This document shows, piece by piece, positions 9,701 through 17,448 of a stretch of 56,777 nucleotides of DNA. Source of the stretch: JAFGMQ01 sp036733345 (GTDB taxonomy: Bacteria; Desulfobacterota; DSM-4660; Desulfatiglandales; Desulfatiglandaceae); contig DAINAR010000020.1 of the NCBI GenBank assembly GCA_036733345.1, positions 1 through 56,777 on the forward strand, given 5' to 3'. A program made the position numbers and the translations under genes. The notes below the pieces were generated by a model, which made no database searches, was not told where the DNA came from, and saw nothing but the letters and a program-made list of their open reading frames with translations. The number at the start of each line of letters is the position of its first letter. Position 1 is the stretch's first letter.

Positions 9701-10708
9701 CCTATGGTTGTGGACGAACTGGTGTCTGAGCTTGATAGAAGTAAAGGTGATTTTCGTGAGAAGGCAAGCATTAGCAAACAGATGGAAAAGACCGAAACCC
9801 AGAAAAAAGCTGTTCAGGCTCAGATAAATCAATGCACACAAAGGATAGATAATCTGCTCAGTGAATGTGGTGCTGAAAATGAAAGTGATTTTCGCAACCG
9901 GGGATATCTGTTTTCCGAAAGGAAAAGACTGGCTGAAGAAATAGGCACATACGAAAAAAACCTGCGCAGGATCTCCGGAGAGACGGACATCTATACACTG
10001 AAAAAAAAGTTGAAAGGCCTCAAACTTGAAGAGATAAAAAATGAAAAGGATGAGCTTGCTGCAAAGGCCAGGGATATCGAGATTGATCTGGAAGAATTGA
10101 GAAACAGGAAGGCCGAACTCAAACAAACCATTGAGACAATCAAATCAGCGGATGATATTGCAAGACTGAGATCAGAAGAGGAATCTGTTCTTTCTGAGAT
10201 AAGGCAGTCAGCTTTTGACTGGGCAAGATATGCTGCGGCAAAGTTCCTGATTGAAAAGGCAAGGGAAAAATATGAAAAAGAACAGCAGCCAAAGGTGATT
10301 CACGATGCAGGCAGTTTTTTCAAAAAAATTACAGCATCCCGGTACAGGAGTCTTTTTGCCCCCATGGGCGAAGATACAATAGAAGTTATCACATCAAAGG
10401 ATGAGCGGAAAAAGACTGATGAACTAAGCCGTGGAACTGCGGAGCAGCTCTATTTATCTATCAGGTTTGGCTATATTCTAAACCGTGCTCAAAACTCTGA
10501 ACCCCTTCCTGTAATAATGGATGATATCCTTGTAAACTTTGACCCGATAAGGGCGCGGGAAGCTGCAAAGGCCGTTCTGGAGCTGTCAAAGGATCAGCAG
10601 GTGCTGTTCTTTACGTGTCACCCTGATACAATATCTATATTCAAAGAAATAGGCCCTTCAATTCCCCTGTACCTCCTGGAAGACGGGCATTTTTTAGGGA
10701 AGGAATAG
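6749..10708 (+). CDS. YhaN/SbcC-like SMC-type ATPase
   Basis: A 1319-aa Rad50/SbcC-type protein. Walker A is GNNEAGKST (residues 31-39). Long coiled coils fill the centre, and the C-terminal lobe carries the ABC signature-like LSRGTAEQLYLS and Walker B PVIMDDILVNFD. A hydrophobic pair (ISGAVALFGRPF and ALLAIIALFLLF) interrupts the coiled coil, as in YhaN proteins, and suggests membrane association. It follows the YhaO-like nuclease gene by 30 bp, and the two probably form one DNA-processing complex. Length and architecture are normal for the family, with no sign of disruption. Confidence 0.9.
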   Translation: MKITSLHINGFGSFYNESITGLSPGLVLFQGNNEAGKSTLVGFIRTVLFGFPRANSQDAGYPPLAGGIHGGRIGLINSAGENFTVERKPGKGGGRVTVTGPDVNAGGSELLLQLMGGITYEVFKNIYAFSLSELQTINTLRAEGLKAVIYGASAGTAMLALQKANKQIKDRLESLYKPGGKNPFINTKISELEKIRMELREASKDLEIYDHSCIELSLVEKKIRSLHNDYLIVSRKKEKNDSYERLWPEWLGLEESEKALSELGQVVESFPENGIVMLDKDLSSLQNHQDHLFELQEELAKLQKEFKVLVVDDRILEHGPSISLLLEYRNEYIEKMKSLPMTIQEKKLVQSEIRDLVNSLGKNWSEETVLSTDRSLFIYEAVQRQEEEFIRIERKLATQEEIFSLKNEEYKKLAREEAVAMTSLNDFGEITTDFEEQIVMKLQHGRDEFAGAIRDIPKRKSELEQQQQQLERLIREIDQRWTEDDVNGFDSSIPAQKKVEDFALKFSHAEMELHDTEIICSTIKTNMDNTRKRHQEALSDLMDEPESKFISRDEIGILTSILNGLRSDLYKAEQLDLEIRHHEDRLSDKNQELKRLKEVEDDWPGIFKQTAWVSGSILLIISGAVALFGRPFEALVTGGVIALLAIIALFLLFRIERGKKRLFKANESRVTDKELEIKDIEAVLSEYRDHASEIKTAVCLNAKKAGLPESVTFEALNSIRDRAEKDVSAFEKRSSLSERVENLETDVKRHEKALNIAGEKKNKCQQSLQELEIDWKDYLKRIRLSPDLEPALMTVIFSKVEAARQQLNNIEILRNRIKEMNETRKKYFSLAEKIQSLAQFCKYSDEDFLAEIDRFFLKLKENEKLLEHYRNALHTLDEKRKQKDDAQKAVNEAQEALDEVLKEKSELSDNWRSWLKERGLPVDLSPKSAFEAIDRIDKCVEKINKRNKLDNDISNMQRDISKYQKDAAVILHKLERPLPEPEKLPMVVDELVSELDRSKGDFREKASISKQMEKTETQKKAVQAQINQCTQRIDNLLSECGAENESDFRNRGYLFSERKRLAEEIGTYEKNLRRISGETDIYTLKKKLKGLKLEEIKNEKDELAAKARDIEIDLEELRNRKAELKQTIETIKSADDIARLRSEEESVLSEIRQSAFDWARYAAAKFLIEKAREKYEKEQQPKVIHDAGSFFKKITASRYRSLFAPMGEDTIEVITSKDERKKTDELSRGTAEQLYLSIRFGYILNRAQNSEPLPVIMDDILVNFDPIRAREAAKAVLELSKDQQVLFFTCHPDTISIFKEIGPSIPLYLLEDGHFLGKE

Positions 10709-10753
10709 CCAAAGCTATGGTTTAATGAACATGTTAAAAAAGAGAGGAACTGT

Positions 10754-11245
10754 ATGGAAAACAAAAATTTTAAAAATTCAATAGTCCTGTTATTTTTAGC
10801 ACTGTTAATTTTCACTCATGGATGTTTTTCAATTAAAGAATATGGAAAAATTCGTCCTGTCCGCAGCGCGGAAAATATGGTGACAATAGAAGAGATAATT
10901 AAAGGATGGCAGAATTATGATATTTACTATGCTGATATTAATCCTGCATATCCTTCGGCAATATTGATTGATCCTAAAGGTGATGAAAGACGACTCACCA
11001 ATGACAAATGGGTTCCTGTTAAAAAACAGGACGAATTAATTGAATTGATCAAGTGGATCGATATGGATATAGATTTTCCGCCGGATCTCCTTGCTGTTTT
11101 AGGACCTGATGAACAGGTCTTCGGATATCTGTATACCGGATGGAATCATGTGCTGATCAAGGTAGTGGATAGCAGAACTCTCTGGGTGGATGATTCCCCG
11201 CTGCCGATAAATGAATTGGATGATAATTCTATGCCCGGCATTTAA
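10754..11245 (+). CDS. Predicted lipoprotein of unknown function
   Basis: 163 aa with a lipoprotein signal: positively charged start, a hydrophobic stretch (SIVLLFLALLIF) and lipobox THGC with the cysteine near residue 24. The mature part is acidic, with the motif GDERRLTNDKWVPV and no recognisable enzyme motif. AGAGAGGAA before the ATG is a good ribosome site. It lies 45 bp behind the YhaN-like gene. I do not recognise the family. Confidence 0.8.
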   Translation: MENKNFKNSIVLLFLALLIFTHGCFSIKEYGKIRPVRSAENMVTIEEIIKGWQNYDIYYADINPAYPSAILIDPKGDERRLTNDKWVPVKKQDELIELIKWIDMDIDFPPDLLAVLGPDEQVFGYLYTGWNHVLIKVVDSRTLWVDDSPLPINELDDNSMPGI

Positions 11246-11266
11246 AATTATTACCGGGCGTAGAAT
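11226..11266. terminator. Bidirectional hairpin terminator between convergent genes
   Basis: ATTCTATGCCCGG (11226-11238) pairs with CCGGGCGTAGAAT (11254-11266), a 13-bp stem with one wobble. It overlaps the stop codon of the lipoprotein gene and separates it from the minus-strand gene that ends at 11311. Confidence 0.65.
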
Positions 11267-11310
11267 CCGTTTTCAAACCATATTCAATCTTTCGATCTGA
11301 ATATATTATT

Positions 11311-11640
11311 CTATCTGTGATGCCATCCATACCCCCGTTTTTGGTAATTATGAGGTTTATTATTCCTGAAATATGGATAATGACTCCATTTGGGATGATA
11401 ATACTGCCGATGTACCGGCGCATAAATCACTTTGCAACGGGGGGGAGGAGGCTGAGTAGGATAGTAATTCCAGGAATAATGGACTCTGTTTCCGGCCTGA
11501 GATAAAACTGCTCCTGCCAGTATGGCAGTGCCGGCAATAACAGCTGCCGTTTCCCACTTCCGATTGGCACTTGCCGATGGCAGCAGGAAGGAGAGGCTTA
11601 ATGCTATTGCAGCGATGCTCAATAAAATTTTCTTTTTCAT
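11311..11640 (-). CDS. Small secreted protein of unknown function
   Basis: 109 aa with a Sec signal peptide (KKKILLSIAAIALSLSFLLP, cleavage likely after SASA). A short glycine-zipper-like hydrophobic segment (AVIAGTAILAGAVLSQAG) follows, then a proline-, tyrosine- and histidine-rich tail. AAGGAGAG precedes the ATG. It is the last gene of a minus-strand run headed by an ECF sigma factor and lies 40 bp after the Spy-like gene, so it may belong to the same envelope-stress regulon. No family is recognised. Confidence 0.75.
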   Translation of the reverse strand: MKKKILLSIAAIALSLSFLLPSASANRKWETAAVIAGTAILAGAVLSQAGNRVHYSWNYYPTQPPPPRCKVIYAPVHRQYYHPKWSHYPYFRNNKPHNYQKRGYGWHHR

Positions 11641-11680
11641 TTTTCTCTCCTTTGGTTAAGATTTCATATTTAATCAAGGA

Positions 11681-12115
11681 TTAATGTCTCCGTCCTTTTT
11701 CTCTGAATTCCTTAAATAACAGTTTGAGATTTTGGTAACGCTCAAAACCAAGAATTTTTCTCACCTGCAACAGAACCCTGAATCTCTCAGCGTAAAGGCC
11801 AGCACGCGCTTCCTGCATCTTACCAAGCTGATCCATGACGGATGGTTCATCCAAAACAGGCCTGTCTAAAAGATTATCAAGTTCGAACTGTTCCTTTTCC
11901 AGTGCACTTTTGAGATCAATAATCGAACGCTGGCTTTGAATAAACAGTTCATCAAGCTCGTTTTTTTCTGCATCGGTTAAGTGAAGCTGTTCAGTAGCAT
12001 AAGGCAAACGCCACCATTTGCCGGGAGGCATTTCTCCCCTGGCATAAACAACAGGCGTAGATAACAAAATGAGAATGGGTACTGCTGCAAGAATCCATTT
12101 AAACCTATACAACAT
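11681..12115 (-). CDS. Spy/CpxP-like periplasmic protein (heavy-metal-sensor family)
   Basis: 144 aa with an N-terminal signal (ILAAVPILILLSTPVVYA). A helical domain follows, starting at LHLTDAEKNELDELF, and continuing with SALEKEQFELDNLL and RVLLQVRKILGFERYQNL, the pattern of Spy/CpxP/ZraP proteins that chaperone or sense envelope stress. The gene overlaps the anti-sigma gene by 11 bp, implying translational coupling. This order (ECF sigma, anti-sigma, Spy-like protein) suggests the periplasmic protein feeds back on the anti-sigma factor; that is inference. Confidence 0.8.
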   Translation of the reverse strand: MLYRFKWILAAVPILILLSTPVVYARGEMPPGKWWRLPYATEQLHLTDAEKNELDELFIQSQRSIIDLKSALEKEQFELDNLLDRPVLDEPSVMDQLGKMQEARAGLYAERFRVLLQVRKILGFERYQNLKLLFKEFREKGRRH

Positions 12116-12665
12116 GATAGTCCTCCTTTTTTATGTCATGATTTTGGGTTTCATTTTGAAAAACAGGAATAACAAAATCCAGGAACTCATCTGTAACAGT
12201 CGTCATAGTTTCTCCGGAGATATCAAAATAGACTATGGAAAGAGGGTCTTCTTCAGAGCATTCAATTTCAACTACCAACTGCTCATTAATCAGGAAATAC
12301 GGAGTTAATGGCACTTCAATATCATCGTAGAATTTTTTATATGGCGTTGCCCACCACAGGAAAACAGCAAGGATCATGGCAGCGGTTAATCCGGTTGCTA
12401 AAAGTCCGCCCCAGTTCCATTTCCAGAATAAGTGAGCATGATTTTTCGCCTTTACAGGCAGCACCACCTTTTTTGAGAATGAAGGTGCGAATTCCCTTGC
12501 CATTTTCCCCATCCGCTTCAATTGACCCTCAAACACCTCTTTCTCAGCAAGGCATGAATCGCAGTTGGCAAGATGCTTCCTCAATCCCTCTGTCAAGTCA
12601 GACTCATCTACCACAGCCTGTGATATCTGTTCATGGCTAAGATGATCCTCTGGTATATTTTTCAT
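12105..12665 (-). CDS. Membrane anti-sigma factor with a zinc-finger-like N-terminus
   Basis: 186 aa. The cytoplasmic N-terminus contains the HxxxCxxC element of ZAS anti-sigma domains (HLANCDSC, about residues 31-38). One transmembrane helix (LLATGLTAAMILAVFLWW, near residues 90-107) and a periplasmic C-terminal domain follow. It overlaps the sigma gene by 4 bp, the usual sigma/anti-sigma coupling, and is expected to sequester that sigma factor at the membrane. Confidence 0.85.
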   Translation of the reverse strand: MKNIPEDHLSHEQISQAVVDESDLTEGLRKHLANCDSCLAEKEVFEGQLKRMGKMAREFAPSFSKKVVLPVKAKNHAHLFWKWNWGGLLATGLTAAMILAVFLWWATPYKKFYDDIEVPLTPYFLINEQLVVEIECSEEDPLSIVYFDISGETMTTVTDEFLDFVIPVFQNETQNHDIKKEDYHVV

Positions 12666-13276
12666 CCGGATTCTCCTTCAAAAATTTTGAAAAATTCAGG
12701 ATCAATTTTTATCTTGTTAAGTGCACGATAAAGATATGTCTTCACAGAACTCTCACTTTTATTAATAACTGCAGAAATTTCCCTGATATTAAGCTGGTCG
12801 AAAAACCTCAACATAAATACTTCCCTTTCCCGCCTGCTTAGAATTTTTAAGAGATTCCGCACATGACCCCAGAACTCCTGCCTGCACAGACTGTCATCTG
12901 CTTGAATATTTTCAGCATCCTCGGTTCCGTTCCGGTAAAAATCAGCCAGGTCATCACGGCTTCCAAGAAACACTAGCACCCTCTTCTTTTTATAAAAATC
13001 ATGCACGCGGTTAACGGCAATACGGTAAAGCCATGACTTAAAATGAGAAACCTCTTTCAATCTGGATATGCTCCTGAATGCCTGGGTAAATATATCCTGA
13101 GTCAGATCTTCAGCGTCCATATGAGAACCGGTTCGATAATAGGCCATGCGAAAGATATCCTCCTGAAAAATGACAATGAGTTTCTCAAAGGAGTAGCGGT
13201 TGCCGGATTTTGCATGTTTAACCAGGACTTCAATGTGAGAATCTCTTCCCGTTTTATCTTCTCTGAGGTCTGGCAT
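12662..13276 (-). CDS. ECF-type RNA polymerase sigma factor
   Basis: 204 aa with two sigma domains. Region 2 includes DAEDLTQDIFTQAFRSI and FKSWLYRIAVNRVHDF, and region 4 includes LSRREREVFMLRFFDQLN and the helix-turn-helix ESSVKTYLYRALNKI. No sigma 1.1 or region 3 is present, as expected for an ECF factor. GGAG lies just before the ATG. It heads a four-gene run with its anti-sigma factor and two exported proteins. The target promoters cannot be read from here. Confidence 0.92.
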   Translation of the reverse strand: MPDLREDKTGRDSHIEVLVKHAKSGNRYSFEKLIVIFQEDIFRMAYYRTGSHMDAEDLTQDIFTQAFRSISRLKEVSHFKSWLYRIAVNRVHDFYKKKRVLVFLGSRDDLADFYRNGTEDAENIQADDSLCRQEFWGHVRNLLKILSRREREVFMLRFFDQLNIREISAVINKSESSVKTYLYRALNKIKIDPEFFKIFEGESG

Positions 13277-13707
13277 TTCTTCTCCAAGGTAGATTCAACA
13301 TTTTGAAAAATGAGCCTCTATTCAGTACCGTAATAAAAATATTCTTTTCATGAGTTCCTGATAGCTTTCTTATGAGAAGTAATGCTCCCTTTTGATCATA
13401 TAGACGAGCCGAACTGACTTTTTGTCTACATCAATAAGCATTTTTATTAATTTATCAGGCTATCGAAACCACGGAAATATGGAGATTATTTTAACTATGG
13501 AGTTTACTTATATGTGAAAGTACAGTTCGGGGATTCAAAAATCCAGATACATGCAAACAGAATTAAATCATCAGGTTGTGAAATATTCCTGATAACCGGC
13601 AAGAGACTGCATAAAGGTAAAAGGGATAAACGCCTTGCAGCTTATGCCCTTGACCTTTATATTAACCATGCCTCAAGTAACTTTAATAAAAGGGTGAATC
13701 AGGCACA
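13277..13707. other. Intergenic region between the sigma factor and the cytochrome gene
   Basis: About 430 bp with no supported gene. It must hold the minus-strand promoter of the sigma operon. A minus-strand GGAACT (complement of 13353-13358) resembles an ECF -35 element, but no convincing -10 is seen. A plus-strand open frame at 13514-13804 overlaps the cytochrome gene and has no family signature. Confidence 0.4.
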
Positions 13708-14976
13708 CTATTGCTTTGCGCCTTTATGTATTGCACGCATGGTCCTTTCCAGCTCTTTTATCTCGTTAAGGGATTTGGTCATTGCTGCCCAACCGTACCA
13801 GTAGGCATAATCGGGATTGGAATGAAAAATCCCCTGATAGGTCCTCATACGGTACTTCATATACATTCTGAATAAGACCTGATCAATATAAGAATCTCCA
13901 GTCTGTTTAAAGAAAAGAAAATCAGGGTAGGCAAATTTATAATGGTCGGGTTTTTTTATAATGCCGTCCCTGTATAACCCTGCAACAATCCTAATGCCCT
14001 CAGCCATCAGGCGATCGGCTTTTTGAATAATTTTATCGCCCATTTCCAATTGAGTTCTTGCATATTTTTCAGAGTGGCAGTGGGTACAACGGCCGATTAT
14101 TTTATCACGTTCTTTCTTGAATTCTTCAGTAGTTAATCGGGCAAGGCCTACCGCCTTAACTGCATCCATCCGTTCAGTAGTTTTACCTGTTTCCGGATTT
14201 AATACACCCAGTGCCTTCAGAATTGTTACCTGATCATCAGCCCATTGCTTATCTTTTGGAAGAGGAAGTCGAACACCAAGAAAACCCCATGCTGTTTTGT
14301 TTGTATGGGTACCGTCCGGAAGATGACAAAACTGGCAGGTCGGTGCCGAGGCCTGCTTTGAAAGCTTGCCCTTTTCTTTGACTTCATAGCGGGTACCATG
14401 CTTGGAGCTTTCCCACATTTCATATTGAGGATGATCATAACCCATATGACACTGCTGACAAGACTTTGGATCCTGTGCTTCCTTTTTTGAAAAGGCATGC
14501 CTTGTATGACATTCATCACAGGAATTATTCTGATAACGGTAACCTTTATCTCTCTGGTCCTTTTTTTGAGCTTCACTTTTTATTCCCATATTGTGGCAAC
14601 CGCCGCATCCTTTGCCTCCCTCCATAAATTCGTCAGGTTCAATATGAGTTATGGGAAGCGCATTCATGGATGTCCAACCGTGATTATGCTTACCATTTAA
14701 AAATTGATTGAACTGATCTTCATGACATTCTGAACAAACATGCTCATCAGGCATGATTGCCAATGCAGCATCATCAGCATTTTTATGATCATCACCGTGA
14801 CAGTCAAGGCAAGTGATACCCTGTTCATGATGTCTGCTTGATTTCCAGTCATTTACTGTCCCGGGCGACACCTTTATATGACAATCGATACACACATTAT
14901 CCTTTGCCTCGGCACCAATATATAAAGCGAATATTATTATCAAGCCTGCTATAAGTGATAAAAATTTTCGTTCCAT
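13708..14976 (-). CDS. Octaheme c-type cytochrome, HAO-like
   Basis: 422 aa with a Sec signal (LIAGLIIIFALYIGAEA) and eight CxxCH haem sites: CIDCH, CLDCH, CSECH, CGGCH, CDECH, CQQCH, CQFCH and CTHCH. The stretch QQCHMGYDHPQYEMWESSKH and the tail YQGIFHSNPDYAYWYGWA are typical of hydroxylamine oxidoreductase (HAO)-family octahaem proteins. These oxidise hydroxylamine or hydrazine, or reduce nitrite when the haem-crosslinking tyrosine is missing. I could not decide by eye whether that tyrosine is present. It is periplasmic and monocistronic here, with no NapC/NrfH-type quinol dehydrogenase beside it. AAGGAG precedes the ATG. Confidence 0.88.
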   Translation of the reverse strand: MERKFLSLIAGLIIIFALYIGAEAKDNVCIDCHIKVSPGTVNDWKSSRHHEQGITCLDCHGDDHKNADDAALAIMPDEHVCSECHEDQFNQFLNGKHNHGWTSMNALPITHIEPDEFMEGGKGCGGCHNMGIKSEAQKKDQRDKGYRYQNNSCDECHTRHAFSKKEAQDPKSCQQCHMGYDHPQYEMWESSKHGTRYEVKEKGKLSKQASAPTCQFCHLPDGTHTNKTAWGFLGVRLPLPKDKQWADDQVTILKALGVLNPETGKTTERMDAVKAVGLARLTTEEFKKERDKIIGRCTHCHSEKYARTQLEMGDKIIQKADRLMAEGIRIVAGLYRDGIIKKPDHYKFAYPDFLFFKQTGDSYIDQVLFRMYMKYRMRTYQGIFHSNPDYAYWYGWAAMTKSLNEIKELERTMRAIHKGAKQ

Positions 14977-15348
14977 AGGTTTACTCCTTCAATTCAAGAA
15001 TAGGCTCGAAAAAATTTTTAAAAAAGTAAATATTTTTTCTTCTGATTTTTTATTTTTCATTATATTCGATCAATATGCGTGTGTCTATCAAATAGCTTTT
15101 TGGGGAATTATTTCAGCATTCTTTTTTTCCCAAAGTTGTCTTAATATTAATATATTTAATAATATCATCAAATTATTTCATATTAATGGCCGCAGTATTT
15201 TTTATTATTTCCCTGAATTTATCTGCTGAAACCAAATCATGGCAGCATCAATTTTTTCTGAAAAGTTATTTTGCAGTTTTTCTTGCAAAACAAATTACAA
15301 CATGTTATAGGGTCTCCGTTGATAGTAAAAGGTGGGGTGATTTTTAAA
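14977..15348. other. AT-rich divergent intergenic region
   Basis: About 370 bp between the divergent cytochrome and bactofilin genes, very A+T-rich with long T runs near 15020-15060. It must contain promoters for both directions. No hairpin terminator or conserved RNA was recognised. Confidence 0.4.
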
Positions 15349-15744
15349 TTGAAGAAACTGAAGGAACAGATAAATGCTTTTTTAGGAAGTGATACTCAAT
15401 TTGAAGGGAAGCTTTCCTTTAAGGGTGTCGTCAGAATTGATGGCCGGTTCAAGGGGGAAATTGATACAGAAGGCACACTCATTGTTGGTGAAACAGCTTC
15501 TATTGAATCTGATATCCATGCATCAGAGATAATTATCAGCGGGGAAGTCAGCGGAAATATTGTAGCTGAAAAAAGCATAGAGATTTTATCACCAGGCAAA
15601 GTATTTGGAAATATAAAAGCTCCGAGTGTTACAATAAGTGAAGGGGTGGTTTTTGAGGGAATTTGCCAGATGCAAACGCAGGATGATTATGCCAAACAAA
15701 ATCCAAAAGTTGCAGTTCTTCCCAAAGAACAGGCCTTAGCATAA
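15349..15744 (+). CDS. Bactofilin cytoskeletal protein
   Basis: About 131 aa. The DUF583/bactofilin beta-helix core is evident in the repeating pattern FEGKLSFKGVVRIDGRFKGE, GTLIVGETASIESDI, EIIISGEVSGNIVA and VFGNIKAPSVTISEG. Bactofilins polymerise without nucleotide and scaffold cell-shape, envelope or chromosome-segregation proteins. The frame opens at 15271, but AGGTGGGGTGA at 15330-15340 fits a TTG start at 15349 (MKKLKEQINAFLG); a GTG at 15337 is the alternative. It sits 101 bp before the ATP synthase genes, an arrangement common in Desulfobacterota. Confidence 0.85.
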   Translation: MKKLKEQINAFLGSDTQFEGKLSFKGVVRIDGRFKGEIDTEGTLIVGETASIESDIHASEIIISGEVSGNIVAEKSIEILSPGKVFGNIKAPSVTISEGVVFEGICQMQTQDDYAKQNPKVAVLPKEQALA

Positions 15745-15845
15745 GATACATTAAAATATACAATAATTTGCCAGACTATCACTTACAAAAAGCTTTTTTT
15801 CTCCAGTTTTACATCAGCCCAAAATAATAATTTTAAGGATATTCC

Positions 15846-16292
15846 ATGTTATCTATTGACTATTCACTGTGGCCTGTTGGGAACCTATGGATTCAGGTAT
15901 TTAGTTTTTTGCTGCTCATGTTTTTGCTGAATGTCTTTCTTTATAGACCAATTCGCAAAATTATGATTAAAAGAAATGATAAGACCAGTTCTCTGGAAAA
16001 AAGTATAGAAGATTATCTTACGTGGTGCGAACAAAGCGAAAAAGATGTTGAAGAAGGTATCATTCAGGCACGAAAAGAAGGAAGTAAAGAGAAATCAATT
16101 GTAAAGGATATTGCAATTGAGGAAGAAAACAGGATATTGCAGGAAGCCGGTTTTTTAGTTGAAAAAAAGGTTGGAGACGCCAGAAAAGAAATAGATTTAA
16201 AAATTGAGGAAATAAGTAAGGCATTGGGTAATCAAATTGCCGGATTTTCCACGGAACTGGCTGAAAAGATTTTAGGAAGGAGTGTACAGTGA
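15846..16292 (+). CDS. atpF: F0F1 ATP synthase subunit b' (stator)
   Basis: 148 aa. A single N-terminal transmembrane helix (WIQVFSFLLLMFLLNVFLYRP) is followed by a long charged coiled coil. It is the first of two b-type subunits, so the stator is probably a b/b' heterodimer. Its end overlaps the next gene's GTG start (GTGA), indicating tight coupling. The a and c subunit genes are not next to it. Confidence 0.85.
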   Translation: MLSIDYSLWPVGNLWIQVFSFLLLMFLLNVFLYRPIRKIMIKRNDKTSSLEKSIEDYLTWCEQSEKDVEEGIIQARKEGSKEKSIVKDIAIEEENRILQEAGFLVEKKVGDARKEIDLKIEEISKALGNQIAGFSTELAEKILGRSVQ

Positions 16293-16900
16293 TCAGTTTT
16301 TTGATCAGGCATAAAAACTCAGCATTTATAATTGCAGGCATTTTTGTATTTTTGTTTTTGTCTCATACTTTAGGTTTTTCTTCTGGCCATGGTGAGGCCG
16401 GAACAGCCCATGATAGCGGAAAACTGATAGATCTTGCTTATCGCTTTTTAAATTTCGCACTTCTTGTGATTATCTTATTTGTGGTTTTCAGGAAGATTTC
16501 AATTAAAGATTTTTTTACATCTCGCAGGGATGAAATTCGAAAAAGATTTGACGAATTAGAAAGAAAGAAGTACGAAGTTGAAAAACACTATGAAGAACTC
16601 GAAATAAAATTGAAAGAAATTGAAACAAGGAAAAAAGATATTATTGACCAATTCAAGGCGGATGGAGTTCTTGAAAAGGAAAAAATTATTAATGATGCAA
16701 AGCAAAAAGCAGAATTGATTGTGAAAAAAGCCGATGCGAAAATACAGCGGGAAATTGAGACAGCAAAAGAAAAGTTAAAGCAGGAAGTGGTGGATGTAGC
16801 AGCTCGAAAGGCTAAGGAAATAATAATCAAAGACATAAAAGACAGTGACCATGATTATATGATTACTGATTTTATTGAACGGCTGGAGAAATTACATTGA
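16289..16900 (+). CDS. atpF: F0F1 ATP synthase subunit b
   Basis: 203 aa, starting at a GTG that overlaps the previous stop. An extra N-terminal hydrophobic segment (AFIIAGIFVFLFLSHTLGF) precedes the conserved membrane helix (YRFLNFALLVIILFVVFRK), then a long lysine/glutamate-rich coiled coil. The extra hydrophobic segment is commonly seen in b subunits of this lineage. It forms the peripheral stalk with b'. The gene overlaps atpH by 4 bp. Confidence 0.88.
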   Translation: MISFLIRHKNSAFIIAGIFVFLFLSHTLGFSSGHGEAGTAHDSGKLIDLAYRFLNFALLVIILFVVFRKISIKDFFTSRRDEIRKRFDELERKKYEVEKHYEELEIKLKEIETRKKDIIDQFKADGVLEKEKIINDAKQKAELIVKKADAKIQREIETAKEKLKQEVVDVAARKAKEIIIKDIKDSDHDYMITDFIERLEKLH

Positions 16901-17448
16901 TTAGTTCAAAGATTTCCAGAAGGTATGCTAAAGCACTCTTTAGTCTGGGACAGGAAGAAGGAAATTACAGTGAGTACGGAAAAGATCTCCAGGAATTTAG
17001 CAGTTTTTGTTCTGCAAATACTGAGTTTTTTCAGGTTATTTCAAACCCTGTATATTCCTTGGAAGACAGAAAACATATTTTTAACATTGTCCTCGAAAAG
17101 AGTGTTTTTTCTCCTGTGACAAAAAATTTTTTAGGGCTTCTTCTTGATAAAAATAGAATTGGTGCAATTGAAGCAATTTCCAATTTCTATTCAAAACTTT
17201 CTGATGAAGTTTCAAACATTACCAGTGCAAAAGTACTTACGGCTAAGCCCTTAAAAGACGAAGTAATAAAAAAGTTAAAGGATGCCTTAACAAGGCTTAC
17301 ATCCAAGGAAGTCAAACTGGATTTGGAAGTAGATGAATCAATTATTGGAGGAATAGTAGTCTCAATAGGAGATTTGGTATTGAATGGAAGCGTTAAATCC
17401 CAGCTTGAAGGAATTAAAGAATCATTAAAAAGGGGTGAATATAACTAA
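16897..17448 (+). CDS. atpH: F0F1 ATP synthase subunit delta
   Basis: 183 aa OSCP/delta subunit joining the peripheral stalk to F1. The N-terminal helical domain starts RRYAKALFSLGQEEG, and the C-terminal signature is ESIIGGIVVSIGDLVLNGSV. The start is a TTG overlapping the atpF stop (TTGA). The last base is shared with the start of atpA (TAATG). Confidence 0.92.
   Translation: MISSKISRRYAKALFSLGQEEGNYSEYGKDLQEFSSFCSANTEFFQVISNPVYSLEDRKHIFNIVLEKSVFSPVTKNFLGLLLDKNRIGAIEAISNFYSKLSDEVSNITSAKVLTAKPLKDEVIKKLKDALTRLTSKEVKLDLEVDESIIGGIVVSIGDLVLNGSVKSQLEGIKESLKRGEYN

Noticed and set aside
13514..13804. Plus-strand open frame of 96 codons upstream of the cytochrome gene
   Set aside because: It overlaps the 3' end of the well-supported octaheme cytochrome on the other strand and has no recognisable domain or convincing ribosome site.
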